Shown: positions 1-5,581 of the stretch, piece after piece
How the letters are laid out: every line of letters begins with the position of its first letter
Numbering within the stretch: the first letter of the stretch is position 1
Assembly (NCBI GenBank): GCA_005889285.1
Contig: VBFF01000172.1
Location: forward strand, 1 to 5,581
DNA length: 5,581 bases
From: Chloroflexota bacterium
GTDB lineage: Bacteria; Chloroflexota; Dormibacteria; CF-121
Reading direction: 5' to 3'
The notes under the pieces: model-generated
Told to the model about the DNA's origin: nothing
Seen by the model: the letters and a program-made list of their open reading frames with translations, nothing else
Databases searched by the model: none
Program-made: the position numbers and the translations under genes

Positions 1-969
1 CGCCCGGGACGTTCGGTCCTGGTCCGAGCCGATATGGACGGCCTTCCCCTCAAGGAAACGGCGGATGTGCCGTTTCGGTCGAGGCGCGCCGGTGTGATGC
101 ATGCCTGCGGCCACGATGTGCACATGGCGATCGCGTTGGAGCTCGCCCGCTTCGTCGCCGAGCGACGCCACGAGCTACCGGGGATGGTTCGTTTTGTTTT
201 TCAGCCGGCGGAAGAGCAGGCGGGCGGCGCCAAGCCGATGATCGACGCGGGCGTCCTCGAGGGCATCGACCGCGTGATCGGCCTGCACGTGTGGGCCCAG
301 CTGCCAACCGGCCAGGTCTGCGTGCCGCCGGGTGTCGTGATGGCGAGTGCCGACATGTTCACCCTGATCATTCGCGGAAGAAGCGGTCACGGGGCGCAGC
401 CCAATCTGACCATCGATGCCATCGTCATCGCCGCGCAGGTGGTGATTGCCTTGCAGACGCTGGTCAGCCGCGAGACGTCGCCGGTGTCACCGGTGGTGAT
501 CACGCTGGGCAGCGTGCACGGCGGCACGGCGGCCAACATCGTGGCGGGTGAGGTCGTCATCCAGGGCACGCTGCGGACCTTCGATGCGGAGCTGCGACGG
601 CACCTCCTGGCGAGGATCGCCCAGCTGGCGGAAGGGATCACCGGCACCATGCGGGGCAGCACCGAATTCCGGCACGACTCGGGGACACCGCCGACCATCA
701 ACGACCCGGCGATCGCGGGACTGGTGAGCGAGGCAGCAACGAGCGTCGTCGGCGCGGACGCGGTCGTGCCCTTCGCGCCGCTGATGGTGGGGGAGGACTT
801 CGCCTACTTTCTCGAGGCGCGTCCGGGTTGCTTCTTCCTTCTGGGCGGGGCGCCGGAGGGAGCGCCCGTCGTCCATCACACGCCCGAGTTCCGGATCGAT
901 GAGCGCTGCCTGCCCATCGGTCTCCAGGTCATGACCGCGGCGGTCCTGCGCTTGCTACAGCCCGATTAG
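1..969 (+). CDS. M20 family metallo-amidohydrolase (M20D-like), 5'-truncated by the window
   Basis: The reading frame is open from base 1 and ends at TAG 967-969; the true start lies upstream. The visible 322 codons correspond to roughly the last four fifths of a family that usually has about 390-400 residues. Counting from the Met at base 34, the M20D metal-site motifs are all present: the RADMDGLP strand at the start, HACGHD with Cys25 and His27, the Glu pair 60-61 in QPAEE, His85 in GLHVW, and His282 in HHTPEF. Residues about 108-215 form the inserted dimerisation domain, marked by SGHGAQP (His119) and GGTAANIV. These proteins hydrolyse N-acyl amino acids or related amides (hippurate, IAA-amino acid conjugates, N-acetyl amino acids) with a two-metal centre in the cytosol. 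Substrate cannot be assigned from sequence. The catalytic set looks intact. It is separated from the cluster at 1408 by a convergent gene, so it is probably functionally unrelated to it. Confidence 0.93.
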   Translation, partial: RPGRSVLVRADMDGLPLKETADVPFRSRRAGVMHACGHDVHMAIALELARFVAERRHELPGMVRFVFQPAEEQAGGAKPMIDAGVLEGIDRVIGLHVWAQLPTGQVCVPPGVVMASADMFTLIIRGRSGHGAQPNLTIDAIVIAAQVVIALQTLVSRETSPVSPVVITLGSVHGGTAANIVAGEVVIQGTLRTFDAELRRHLLARIAQLAEGITGTMRGSTEFRHDSGTPPTINDPAIAGLVSEAATSVVGADAVVPFAPLMVGEDFAYFLEARPGCFFLLGGAPEGAPVVHHTPEFRIDERCLPIGLQVMTAAVLRLLQPD

Positions 970-973
970 AACC

Positions 974-1020
974 GGGGCGTCGCCCCACGCGAGTGGCGCT
1001 TTAGTGCCATACGAGCGTTT
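974..1020 (+). terminator. hairpin region between convergent genes, possible terminator
   Basis: Just after the amidohydrolase stop there are two inverted repeats. One is GGGGC-GTC-GCCCC (974-986). The second has a six-pair stem, TGGCGC (994-999) with GTGCCA (1004-1009), including one G-T pair and a TTTA loop. It is flanked by a further possible ACGC/GCGT pairing (987-990 with 1015-1018) and then TTT. The T tract is short, so intrinsic termination on the plus strand is only plausible. The same hairpins lie downstream of the minus-strand gene that stops at 1030 and could serve both transcripts. Confidence 0.4.
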
Positions 1021-1029
1021 GAGACGTTT

Positions 1030-1278
1030 CTAAAATTTCGGCTTGCGCAGGCTCGGGCGGACGCTGAACCCGATCAGGACCAGGCTCGCGACGAGGGCGA
1101 GCAGCATGCTCACCCAGTTGATGGGGAAGCCGGCGACCGCCGCCAGCAGCCCGAGCGCAGAGGCGAGCAGGGTGACCAGGCCGAGCATGCGGATGAAGCG
1201 ATAGATGCCGCTTCGATAGGGGAGATGGATACGGGCACGGAAGCCCCCCAGTTCGCGGGGCAGGTCCAGGTCAGACAT
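1030..1278 (-). CDS. small two-TM membrane protein of unknown function
   Basis: This is an 82-residue protein read from ATG at 1278 down to TAG at 1030-1032. I do not recognise a family. Residues 1-30 are polar with a basic run (several Arg between 14 and 30), followed by hydrophobic segments at about 31-50 and 54-73, and a basic tail ending RKPKF. This suggests a two-helix inner-membrane hairpin with both ends in the cytoplasm by the positive-inside rule. Codon third positions are overwhelmingly G or C, as in the neighbouring genes, which supports real coding rather than a chance frame. A TTG start at 1305 would add nine residues, but the GGAG there directly abuts the TTG with no spacer, so I prefer the ATG, although its own ribosome site is weak. 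It converges on the amidohydrolase gene and diverges from the CBS gene at 1408. Confidence 0.6.
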   Translation of the reverse strand: MSDLDLPRELGGFRARIHLPYRSGIYRFIRMLGLVTLLASALGLLAAVAGFPINWVSMLLALVASLVLIGFSVRPSLRKPKF

Positions 1279-1380
1279 CGACGACTCGGCGAGGTTCTTG
1301 GCCAACTCCGACCCATATAACGGGGGACTGCCTCCATATCCGTCACGCCGCCGTTACAGTCGGCTGCCGGGAGGATGACG

Positions 1381-1393
1381 GGTGGTGCCCACC
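1381..1393. repeat. perfect short inverted repeat beside a -10 box
   Basis: GGTGG (1381-1385) and CCACC (1389-1393) are perfect inverted copies separated by TGC, and the repeat ends exactly where the TATAAT box begins. The position fits an operator for a dimeric regulator, but 5-bp arms are short and can occur by chance in GC-rich DNA. Confidence 0.3.
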
Positions 1394-1399
1394 TATAAT
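1394..1399 (+). promoter_or_regulatory. candidate -10 box of the CBS/oxidoreductase cluster
   Basis: A perfect TATAAT lies 8 bp before the ATG at 1408, in the middle of otherwise GC-rich divergent DNA. If it is a sigma-70-type -10 element, transcription would start at or within a base or two of the ATG and give a leaderless mRNA. This agrees with the lack of a good Shine-Dalgarno sequence there. No convincing -35 hexamer is found 16-18 bp upstream, so the promoter may need an activator, use another sigma factor, or not be real. The rest of 1279-1407 holds only a weak minus-strand TTATAT (1315-1320) that could serve the divergent small gene. Confidence 0.4.
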
Positions 1400-1407
1400 T
1401 TCGAGCG

Positions 1408-1800
1408 ATGCCCTTGGCGCTCCGGGACGCGCGCACGGTCGAGCAGGCGATGTCCGGCCAGTTCGCGTTCTGCTTCCCCAGCACCAGCCTCGCCCAGGCG
1501 GCCCGGATGATGGCGCAGAACCGCGTCTACGAACTCCCCGTCATCGTCGACCAGCGCTCGCTGGGCTATGTGTCCTATCTGGACATCCTGCAGCGCTACG
1601 TGCGGGCGGAGCTGGGCGGGCGTGCAGCCGACATCGTGCGCACACCGCTGCCGGAGGTTCGTCCGGAACTGCCGCTCGCGGACGCGGTGCGCGTGCTGCG
1701 CGACAGCGGGCGGCTGGTGATCCTCGTGACGACCTCTTCCGGCATGCCACTTGGGGCGCTGACGGCCCGCGACGTCGCGTTCGCGATGGCGGCCGCCTGA
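1408..1800 (+). CDS. stand-alone CBS-pair (Bateman module) protein
   Basis: This 130-residue soluble protein is made of two CBS repeats and little else. Repeat 1 covers about residues 10-65, with the typical PSTSLAQAARMM helix and the strand ending GYVSYLDI. Repeat 2 covers about 73-128, ending GALTARDV. Both repeats keep the family's (T/S)xxD ligand motif (Ser56/Asp59 and Thr119/Asp122), whose Asp usually contacts the ribose of bound AMP, ATP or similar nucleotides. An in-frame TAA at 1396-1398 means ATG 1408 is the first possible start. There is no clear Shine-Dalgarno sequence. The stop overlaps the next start in TGATG (1798-1802), so the two proteins are likely made together, and this one may pair with the N-terminal CBS module of the following flavoprotein. 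CBS modules regulate many unrelated enzymes, so the ligand and target are inferred only from context. Confidence 0.88.
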   Translation: MPLALRDARTVEQAMSGQFAFCFPSTSLAQAARMMAQNRVYELPVIVDQRSLGYVSYLDILQRYVRAELGGRAADIVRTPLPEVRPELPLADAVRVLRDSGRLVILVTTSSGMPLGALTARDVAFAMAAA

Positions 1801-4019
1801 TGCCGACCCTCAGCCGAGTTCTGCAGCCCATCGGTCCGACCTGTCCCGCGGAGGTGAGTGCGGCCGATGCCCTCACGCGATTGACGGCCTCGGGAGCCGA
1901 CGCGCTCCTGGTGGTCAAGGGGGGCGCCTTTGTCGGTCTCTTCGGGCACCGCGAAGCACTCGCGGCGTTCGCCGATGGCAGCGGGCCGGTTGAGCAGTAC
2001 ATGCGCAGGCCGCTGCCGGGGCGCAACGTCGCCGACTCGCTGGAGTCGGGCGCGGACATCATGTATCGGGAGGACACGCCGATCGTCCTCATGACCGAGG
2101 ACGAGGGACCACTCTTCAGGAAAACTTCGAAGACCGTCGGCATAGTGAGCGCCCACGAGGTCCTCGAGGAGATCGGCAAGACGACCACCGACACGGCTTC
2201 CAACAAGGTCTTTAGTGGCAGCCGGGACCTGGGCCTCAACGTTCCCGTCTCGCCCTGTCAGCGCGCCTGCCCGATCCACCAGGACATCGCGGCCTATGTC
2301 GACTACGTCTCGCAGGGCCGTTACCTCGACTCGTGGCTCGTCATCCATGAAACCAACCCCTTTCCCTCCATGCTGGGACGGCTCTGTAACCATCCGTGTG
2401 AGACCGACTGCAAGCGCGGCTGGGTCCAGGGACCCGAGAACGCGGTCTCGATCAAATCGCTAAAGCGCTTCGCCACCGATTACGCCTGGGCCCGCCGAGT
2501 GCGCATCGATTGGCAGCGGGCGCCGGAGAATGGCAGACGGGTCGCCGTGGTGGGCTCCGGCCCGGCGGGGATGACCGCCGTGCAGGATCTCCGTCTCATG
2601 GGTTACGGGGTCGACCTCTACGAGCGGGAAGCCAAGCTCGGCGGCCTGCTTTCGGCCAGCATTCCGCATTTCCGTTTCGACCACGACCAGCTGCTTTGGG
2701 AAATTCAGATGATCGTCGACATGGGCGTCGACGTCCGGGTCAACCAGAACGTCGGCAAGGACGTCAAGCTCGAGCAGCTCCTCAACGACTATGACGCCGT
2801 CTTCCTTTCGGTCGGCATGATGACCGGGCGCATCCTGCCGGTGCCCGGGTCCGACCTGCCCGAGGTCATCTCGGCAATGGAATTCTTGCGGGTCCGGTCC
2901 TACGACATCGTGCCCGACAACTTCCCGCGAGGCGGCGACGTCGTCGTCATCGGTGGTGGTGCCGTCGCCACCGATGCCGCCCAGACTTCGATCAAGAGCG
3001 GCGCCCGCAAGGTGTGGATGGTGTCGATCGAGCCCGCCGACCGTTTACCCGCCTTCGGCAACGAGCTGGTGGAAGCGCGCGAGATCGGGTTGACGCTGCA
3101 TACCGGCGTCATCGTGAACGCGATCAAGGCGGATTCCAGCGGCCACGTCAATGGCGTGGAGTTCATCCGGGTCGACGAGAACAAGCTGGAATTCGATCCG
3201 GAGAGCGGCAAGCTGCTGATCAACACGGTGCAGAAATTGCCCGGCACCGAGCACGTGATCCCCTGCCGCTACGCCATCTTCGCCTCCGGGCAGATCATGG
3301 ACTTCCCGCAGGACCAGGGCGTGCCGCTGACGCCGCGCAAGCTGATGGAGGCCGATACCGGCGCGCATACCAAGATGGCGAAGCTGTTCGCCGGGGGCGA
3401 CTGCGTCCAGGGACCATCGTTCATCGTCGATGCCATCGCCTGGGGCCATCGGGCGGCGCGCTCGATCAACGAGTTCCTGGGTGCGTCAGTACCGCGCGAC
3501 GCCAAGCCGCTAACGGTCATCGAATCCACCGACGACCACCGCGAGGCGGACTATTACCTGCGCGAGGAGCCCCCCATCCTTCCGGCCGAGAAGCGGATGG
3601 ACATGACGCCGGTGGAGCTGCCGTGGAACGACGAGCAGGCGATCACCGCGGCGCTGCGCTGCTTTCAGTGCGACACCGTGCACCATGTCGATGAGTCGAC
3701 CTGCATCCTCTGTGGCGCCTGCGACGACGTCTGCCCCGAGAAGGCACTGGACGTCGTCGTCGCCGGCGAAAACCGCGACACCTCGAGCGGCGGCTTCGTC
3801 GAGATCTGCAACACCGTGCTGGGGGAGGAATTCGGCGGCAAGTCCGGCAAGATCCTCGTCAACTACGACCGCTGCACCAACTGCCGCATCTGCGAAGACC
3901 ATTGTCCCGTCAACTGCATCACCTTCCAGCGGGTTCGCTTCCGCGATGACGCAATGCAGATGATTCCTCTGACCCCGGTCGCTACCAGCGGCAAGGTCAC
4001 GGCCAAGGCCGGGATCTGA
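1800..4019 (+). CDS. CBS / GltD-like FAD-NAD(P)H oxidoreductase / 2[4Fe-4S] ferredoxin fusion
   Basis: This is a 739-residue, probably cytosolic, electron-transfer flavoprotein. Residues about 3-125 form two CBS repeats. Residues about 150-230 match the N-terminal Fe-S helical domain of GltD/DPD proteins (Cys153, Cys157-Pro, Cys196, Cys200, Cys204). Residues 247-276 carry the FAD-binding VVGSGPAG with Glu275. Residues 380-400 carry the NAD(P)H-binding VVVIGGGAVATDAA. Residues 531-556 carry the closing FAD motif AGGDC-x-GPS. The C-terminus has RCFQC (620-624) and two ferredoxin motifs: Cys635/638/641/645 and Cys692/695/698/702, each ending in Pro. GltD-type modules move electrons between NAD(P)H, FAD and Fe-S clusters. 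The ferredoxin end would pass them to or from a partner protein. No glutamate synthase large subunit is present, so a role as GltD proper is unlikely. A comparable large GltD-like subunit, KorC, serves a 2-oxoglutarate:NADP oxidoreductase in Azoarcus, as I recall, and is one possible parallel. The start overlaps the previous stop by 1 bp. Confidence 0.9.
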   Translation: MPTLSRVLQPIGPTCPAEVSAADALTRLTASGADALLVVKGGAFVGLFGHREALAAFADGSGPVEQYMRRPLPGRNVADSLESGADIMYREDTPIVLMTEDEGPLFRKTSKTVGIVSAHEVLEEIGKTTTDTASNKVFSGSRDLGLNVPVSPCQRACPIHQDIAAYVDYVSQGRYLDSWLVIHETNPFPSMLGRLCNHPCETDCKRGWVQGPENAVSIKSLKRFATDYAWARRVRIDWQRAPENGRRVAVVGSGPAGMTAVQDLRLMGYGVDLYEREAKLGGLLSASIPHFRFDHDQLLWEIQMIVDMGVDVRVNQNVGKDVKLEQLLNDYDAVFLSVGMMTGRILPVPGSDLPEVISAMEFLRVRSYDIVPDNFPRGGDVVVIGGGAVATDAAQTSIKSGARKVWMVSIEPADRLPAFGNELVEAREIGLTLHTGVIVNAIKADSSGHVNGVEFIRVDENKLEFDPESGKLLINTVQKLPGTEHVIPCRYAIFASGQIMDFPQDQGVPLTPRKLMEADTGAHTKMAKLFAGGDCVQGPSFIVDAIAWGHRAARSINEFLGASVPRDAKPLTVIESTDDHREADYYLREEPPILPAEKRMDMTPVELPWNDEQAITAALRCFQCDTVHHVDESTCILCGACDDVCPEKALDVVVAGENRDTSSGGFVEICNTVLGEEFGGKSGKILVNYDRCTNCRICEDHCPVNCITFQRVRFRDDAMQMIPLTPVATSGKVTAKAGI

Positions 4020-4020
4020 G

Positions 4021-5016
4021 ATGGCGCGCGCCACGATCGCGGAAGGCGTGGGGACGGCGACGGTTGCCCGCCGGCGCGGGCCCGCGCTCTGGCGGCTGGT
4101 CCCGCTGGCGTTCTACCTGCTCGCCTTCACACTGGTGCGGGGCGATCTGGCTCGCTTGCCCGGCGGCGTGGGCGATCTTTCGCTGCACCTGTATTTCGCG
4201 GCGATGGGTCTCTACGTCGGCGGCATGTTCTTCTACTTCGCCTTCTTCGCCTACCGCACGGAAGCGCTCCGCTGGGTCGCGATCGCACTGGTCGCTCCGG
4301 GCGCCGCGATCCACCTGGCCGCCATCATCTTCCGCGGCTTCGCCGACGGGCACTACCCGCTGGCGAACATGTATGAGTACAGCTCGATGTTGGCCCTGGT
4401 CGCGGTCACGGTCTTCCTGCTGATGACGATTCGCTGGCCGGTGGCGTCGCTGGGCGGTGGTGCCGCACTCTTCGTCATCGTCGCCTTGATGGGCATCGGT
4501 TACGGCCTTTACCAGTCACCCGAACCGCTCGTGCCCGCGCTACAGAGCTACTGGCTGAAGATCCACGTGACCAGCATGATGGCGTCCTCCGGCGTGCTGG
4601 TCTCGAGCTTCGTCTTCGCGGCGCTCTACCTCGTCAAAGACCGCAGCGCGAGCGCGAAGTCGTGGCTGAACGGCTCGGCGATCGCCGCCCGCCTGCCGTC
4701 ACTCGAGACGCTCGACCGGTTGACCTTCCGCGCCATCCTGCTCGGCTTCCCCATCTGGACCTTCGGCACCATGGCGGGCGCCATCTGGGGAGAGCACGCG
4801 TGGGGCCGGTGGTGGGGATGGGATCCGAAAGAGACCTGGGCCGCTATCACGTGGATCGTCTATGCGATCTACCTCCACTCGCACAGTCTTCGCGCCTGGC
4901 GCGGGCGGCGCACCGCCCTGATCGCGACGGCGGGCTTCATCTCCATCATGGTCACGCTCTACGCCGTCAACCTCTGGATCGTCGGACTTCACAGTTACGC
5001 GAAAGGCGCCGGCTAA
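4021..5016 (+). CDS. ccsA: CcsA-type cytochrome c assembly protein (system II haem handling)
   Basis: This 331-residue polytopic membrane protein has about eight or nine hydrophobic segments (around 25-40, 56-78, 84-104, 121-137, 144-162, 183-205, 237-255, 272-289 and 299-322). The haem-binding tryptophan-rich WWD region is complete at 256-273 (WGEHAW, then RWWGWDPKETW). The flanking external histidines of the family are at 182 (LKIHV) and 324 (GLHSY), a membrane histidine is at 286 (YLHSH), and a loop PLANMYEY is at 113-120. CcsA works with ResB/Ccs1 to bring haem to the outer face of the membrane and attach it to CXXCH apocytochromes. No ResB gene is seen here; it may be elsewhere. The ATG is 1 bp after the flavoprotein stop, which indicates co-translation. 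The predicted first helix begins about 22 residues in, after an Arg-rich cytoplasmic stretch. Family membership is firm. Its being the general cytochrome c ligase rather than a specialised homologue is inferred. Confidence 0.9.
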   Translation: MARATIAEGVGTATVARRRGPALWRLVPLAFYLLAFTLVRGDLARLPGGVGDLSLHLYFAAMGLYVGGMFFYFAFFAYRTEALRWVAIALVAPGAAIHLAAIIFRGFADGHYPLANMYEYSSMLALVAVTVFLLMTIRWPVASLGGGAALFVIVALMGIGYGLYQSPEPLVPALQSYWLKIHVTSMMASSGVLVSSFVFAALYLVKDRSASAKSWLNGSAIAARLPSLETLDRLTFRAILLGFPIWTFGTMAGAIWGEHAWGRWWGWDPKETWAAITWIVYAIYLHSHSLRAWRGRRTALIATAGFISIMVTLYAVNLWIVGLHSYAKGAG

Positions 5017-5036
5017 CCCGCGGTCTCGCTAACCCG
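5012..5036. repeat. 9-bp direct repeat in the ccsA-MFS gap
   Basis: GCTAACCCG occurs at 5012-5020, overlapping the ccsA stop codon, and again at 5028-5036, a 16-bp period. It may be a small local duplication. No function is evident. Confidence 0.35.
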
Positions 5037-5053
5037 GACCTGACGGGGCTGAC

Positions 5054-5581
5054 ATGAGATTCCGGCCTCCTCCACCGAGCCACGTCTCGGGTCTGCTCAG
5101 CCCCAGCTGGCAAACCAGCCTGTATGTCACCTGCGTCGCGCAGGCGACCGCGATGCTCGCCTTCGGCTTCGTGCTGCCATTTCTTCCGCTCTACCTCAAG
5201 GAAATCGGGGTCAGCCCCGAGAGCGCGGTCGTCTTCTGGTCCGGCGCGCTCGTCACCAGCACCGGCGTCTCGCTCGCGATCTTCAGTCCCATCTGGGGCG
5301 CGCTCGCCGACCGGCACGGCCGCAAGCTGATGGTGCTGCGCTCGATGCTGATCGGCGGTCTGATCATCGCCCTGATGGGGCTGGTGCAAAACGTCGAGCA
5401 GTTTCTCGCGCTGCGCATCCTGCAGGGGGTGTTCACCGGCACGATCGCGGCGGCCACCGCGCTGGTGGCGGGCATCGTCCCACGCGAGCGCCTCGCCTGG
5501 AGCATGGGATTGCTGCAGACCAGCGTGTACGTGGGGATCTCGGCCGGCCCGGTGCTCGGTGGTCTGATCGCCCAGGCGGTC
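5054..5581 (+). CDS. MFS transporter, DHA1 drug:H+ antiporter type, 3'-truncated by the window
   Basis: The frame is open from ATG 5054 to the window edge (176 codons of an expected 400 or so). An in-frame TAA at 5030-5032 makes this the first ATG, with a GGGG at 5045-5048 as a weak ribosome site. The visible part is the N-terminal bundle: helices at about 20-46, 57-79, 94-111, 115-137 and 148-172. Motif A is GALADRHGRK (82-91) in the loop after helix 2. A motif B-like element, R121 with QG at 124-125, lies in helix 4. Motif C, GISAGPVLGG (161-170), is in helix 5. Motif C marks H+-coupled antiporters, and the stretch around residues 79-125 resembles MdtG-like exporters. The likely role is export of a small molecule across the inner membrane, substrate unknown. 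It lies 37 bp after ccsA on the same strand and may be the last gene of the cluster or an independent one. The proline-rich start (residues 4-8) is cytoplasmic and unremarkable. Confidence 0.88.
   Translation, partial: MRFRPPPPSHVSGLLSPSWQTSLYVTCVAQATAMLAFGFVLPFLPLYLKEIGVSPESAVVFWSGALVTSTGVSLAIFSPIWGALADRHGRKLMVLRSMLIGGLIIALMGLVQNVEQFLALRILQGVFTGTIAAATALVAGIVPRERLAWSMGLLQTSVYVGISAGPVLGGLIAQAV

Noticed and set aside
1279..1305. TTG start at 1305 for the small membrane protein
   Set aside because: The GGAG preceding it has no spacer to the TTG, and the nine added residues show no feature; ATG 1278 is simpler, although its ribosome site is also weak.
1341..1380. CGTCA (1341-1345) and TGACG (1376-1380) as a regulatory inverted repeat
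   Set aside because: Five-base arms 30 bp apart are expected by chance in such DNA and do not coincide with the candidate promoter.
1110..1484. Minus-strand frame of 124 codons across the divergent region
   Set aside because: It overlaps the small membrane gene in another frame and the start of the CBS gene, and looks like non-coding translation with scattered Cys, Ser and Arg.
1541..2393. Long minus-strand open frames (1541-2239 and 1596-2393)
   Set aside because: They lie opposite well-supported CBS and flavoprotein coding sequence and their translations are Arg/Pro/Ser-rich low-order proteins with no domain; they are a by-product of GC-rich codon bias.
2244..4019. Identification as glutamate synthase small subunit GltD
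   Set aside because: The core is homologous, but no large subunit gene is present, the N-terminal cysteine set differs, and the CBS and ferredoxin domains are foreign to GltD.
4967..5389. Minus-strand open frame of 140 codons opposite the MFS gene
   Set aside because: The plus strand here encodes a clear MFS N-terminus with motifs A and C; the antisense translation is a charged, featureless sequence.

Overview
This window comes from a GC-rich bacterial chromosome with strong G/C preference at third codon positions. A system II cytochrome c assembly protein, an M20 amidohydrolase and a drug-type MFS transporter would fit a respiring Gram-negative, for example a proteobacterium or a similar high-GC lineage. 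I cannot name the taxon. I see no tRNA, rRNA, CRISPR array, insertion sequence or other mobile DNA.

Layout. Bases 1-969 (+) hold the 3' part of an M20 metallo-amidohydrolase gene that starts upstream. A hairpin region follows (about 974-1020), and then a small two-TM membrane protein gene converges from the minus strand (1030-1278). A 129-bp divergent region (1279-1407) carries a TATAAT box only 8 bp before the next start codon. From 1408 a tight plus-strand gene cluster runs to the window end. It contains a stand-alone CBS-pair protein (1408-1800), a 739-aa CBS / GltD-like flavoprotein / two-[4Fe-4S] ferredoxin fusion (1800-4019), a CcsA-type haem handling membrane protein (4021-5016) and the 5' part of a DHA1-type MFS transporter (5054-window end). 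The first three genes overlap by 1 bp or are 1 bp apart, so they are almost certainly co-transcribed and translationally coupled. The MFS gene follows after 37 bp.

Working together. The core is an NAD(P)H/FAD/Fe-S electron-transfer flavoprotein bearing its own regulatory Bateman (CBS-pair) module, with a second CBS-pair protein made just before it. The simplest reading is a soluble NAD(P)H:ferredoxin-type (or 2-oxoacid oxidoreductase-linked) electron-transfer enzyme whose activity responds to adenylate or related nucleotides. The CcsA gene suggests a link to respiratory cytochrome c maturation, but its usual partner ResB/CcsB is not in the window. The electron partner and the regulatory ligand cannot be read from the sequence. 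The most unusual features are the CBS-flavoprotein-ferredoxin fusion, its reduced N-terminal cysteine set, the Asp-to-Glu change in both of its CBS repeats, and the possible leaderless start of the cluster.
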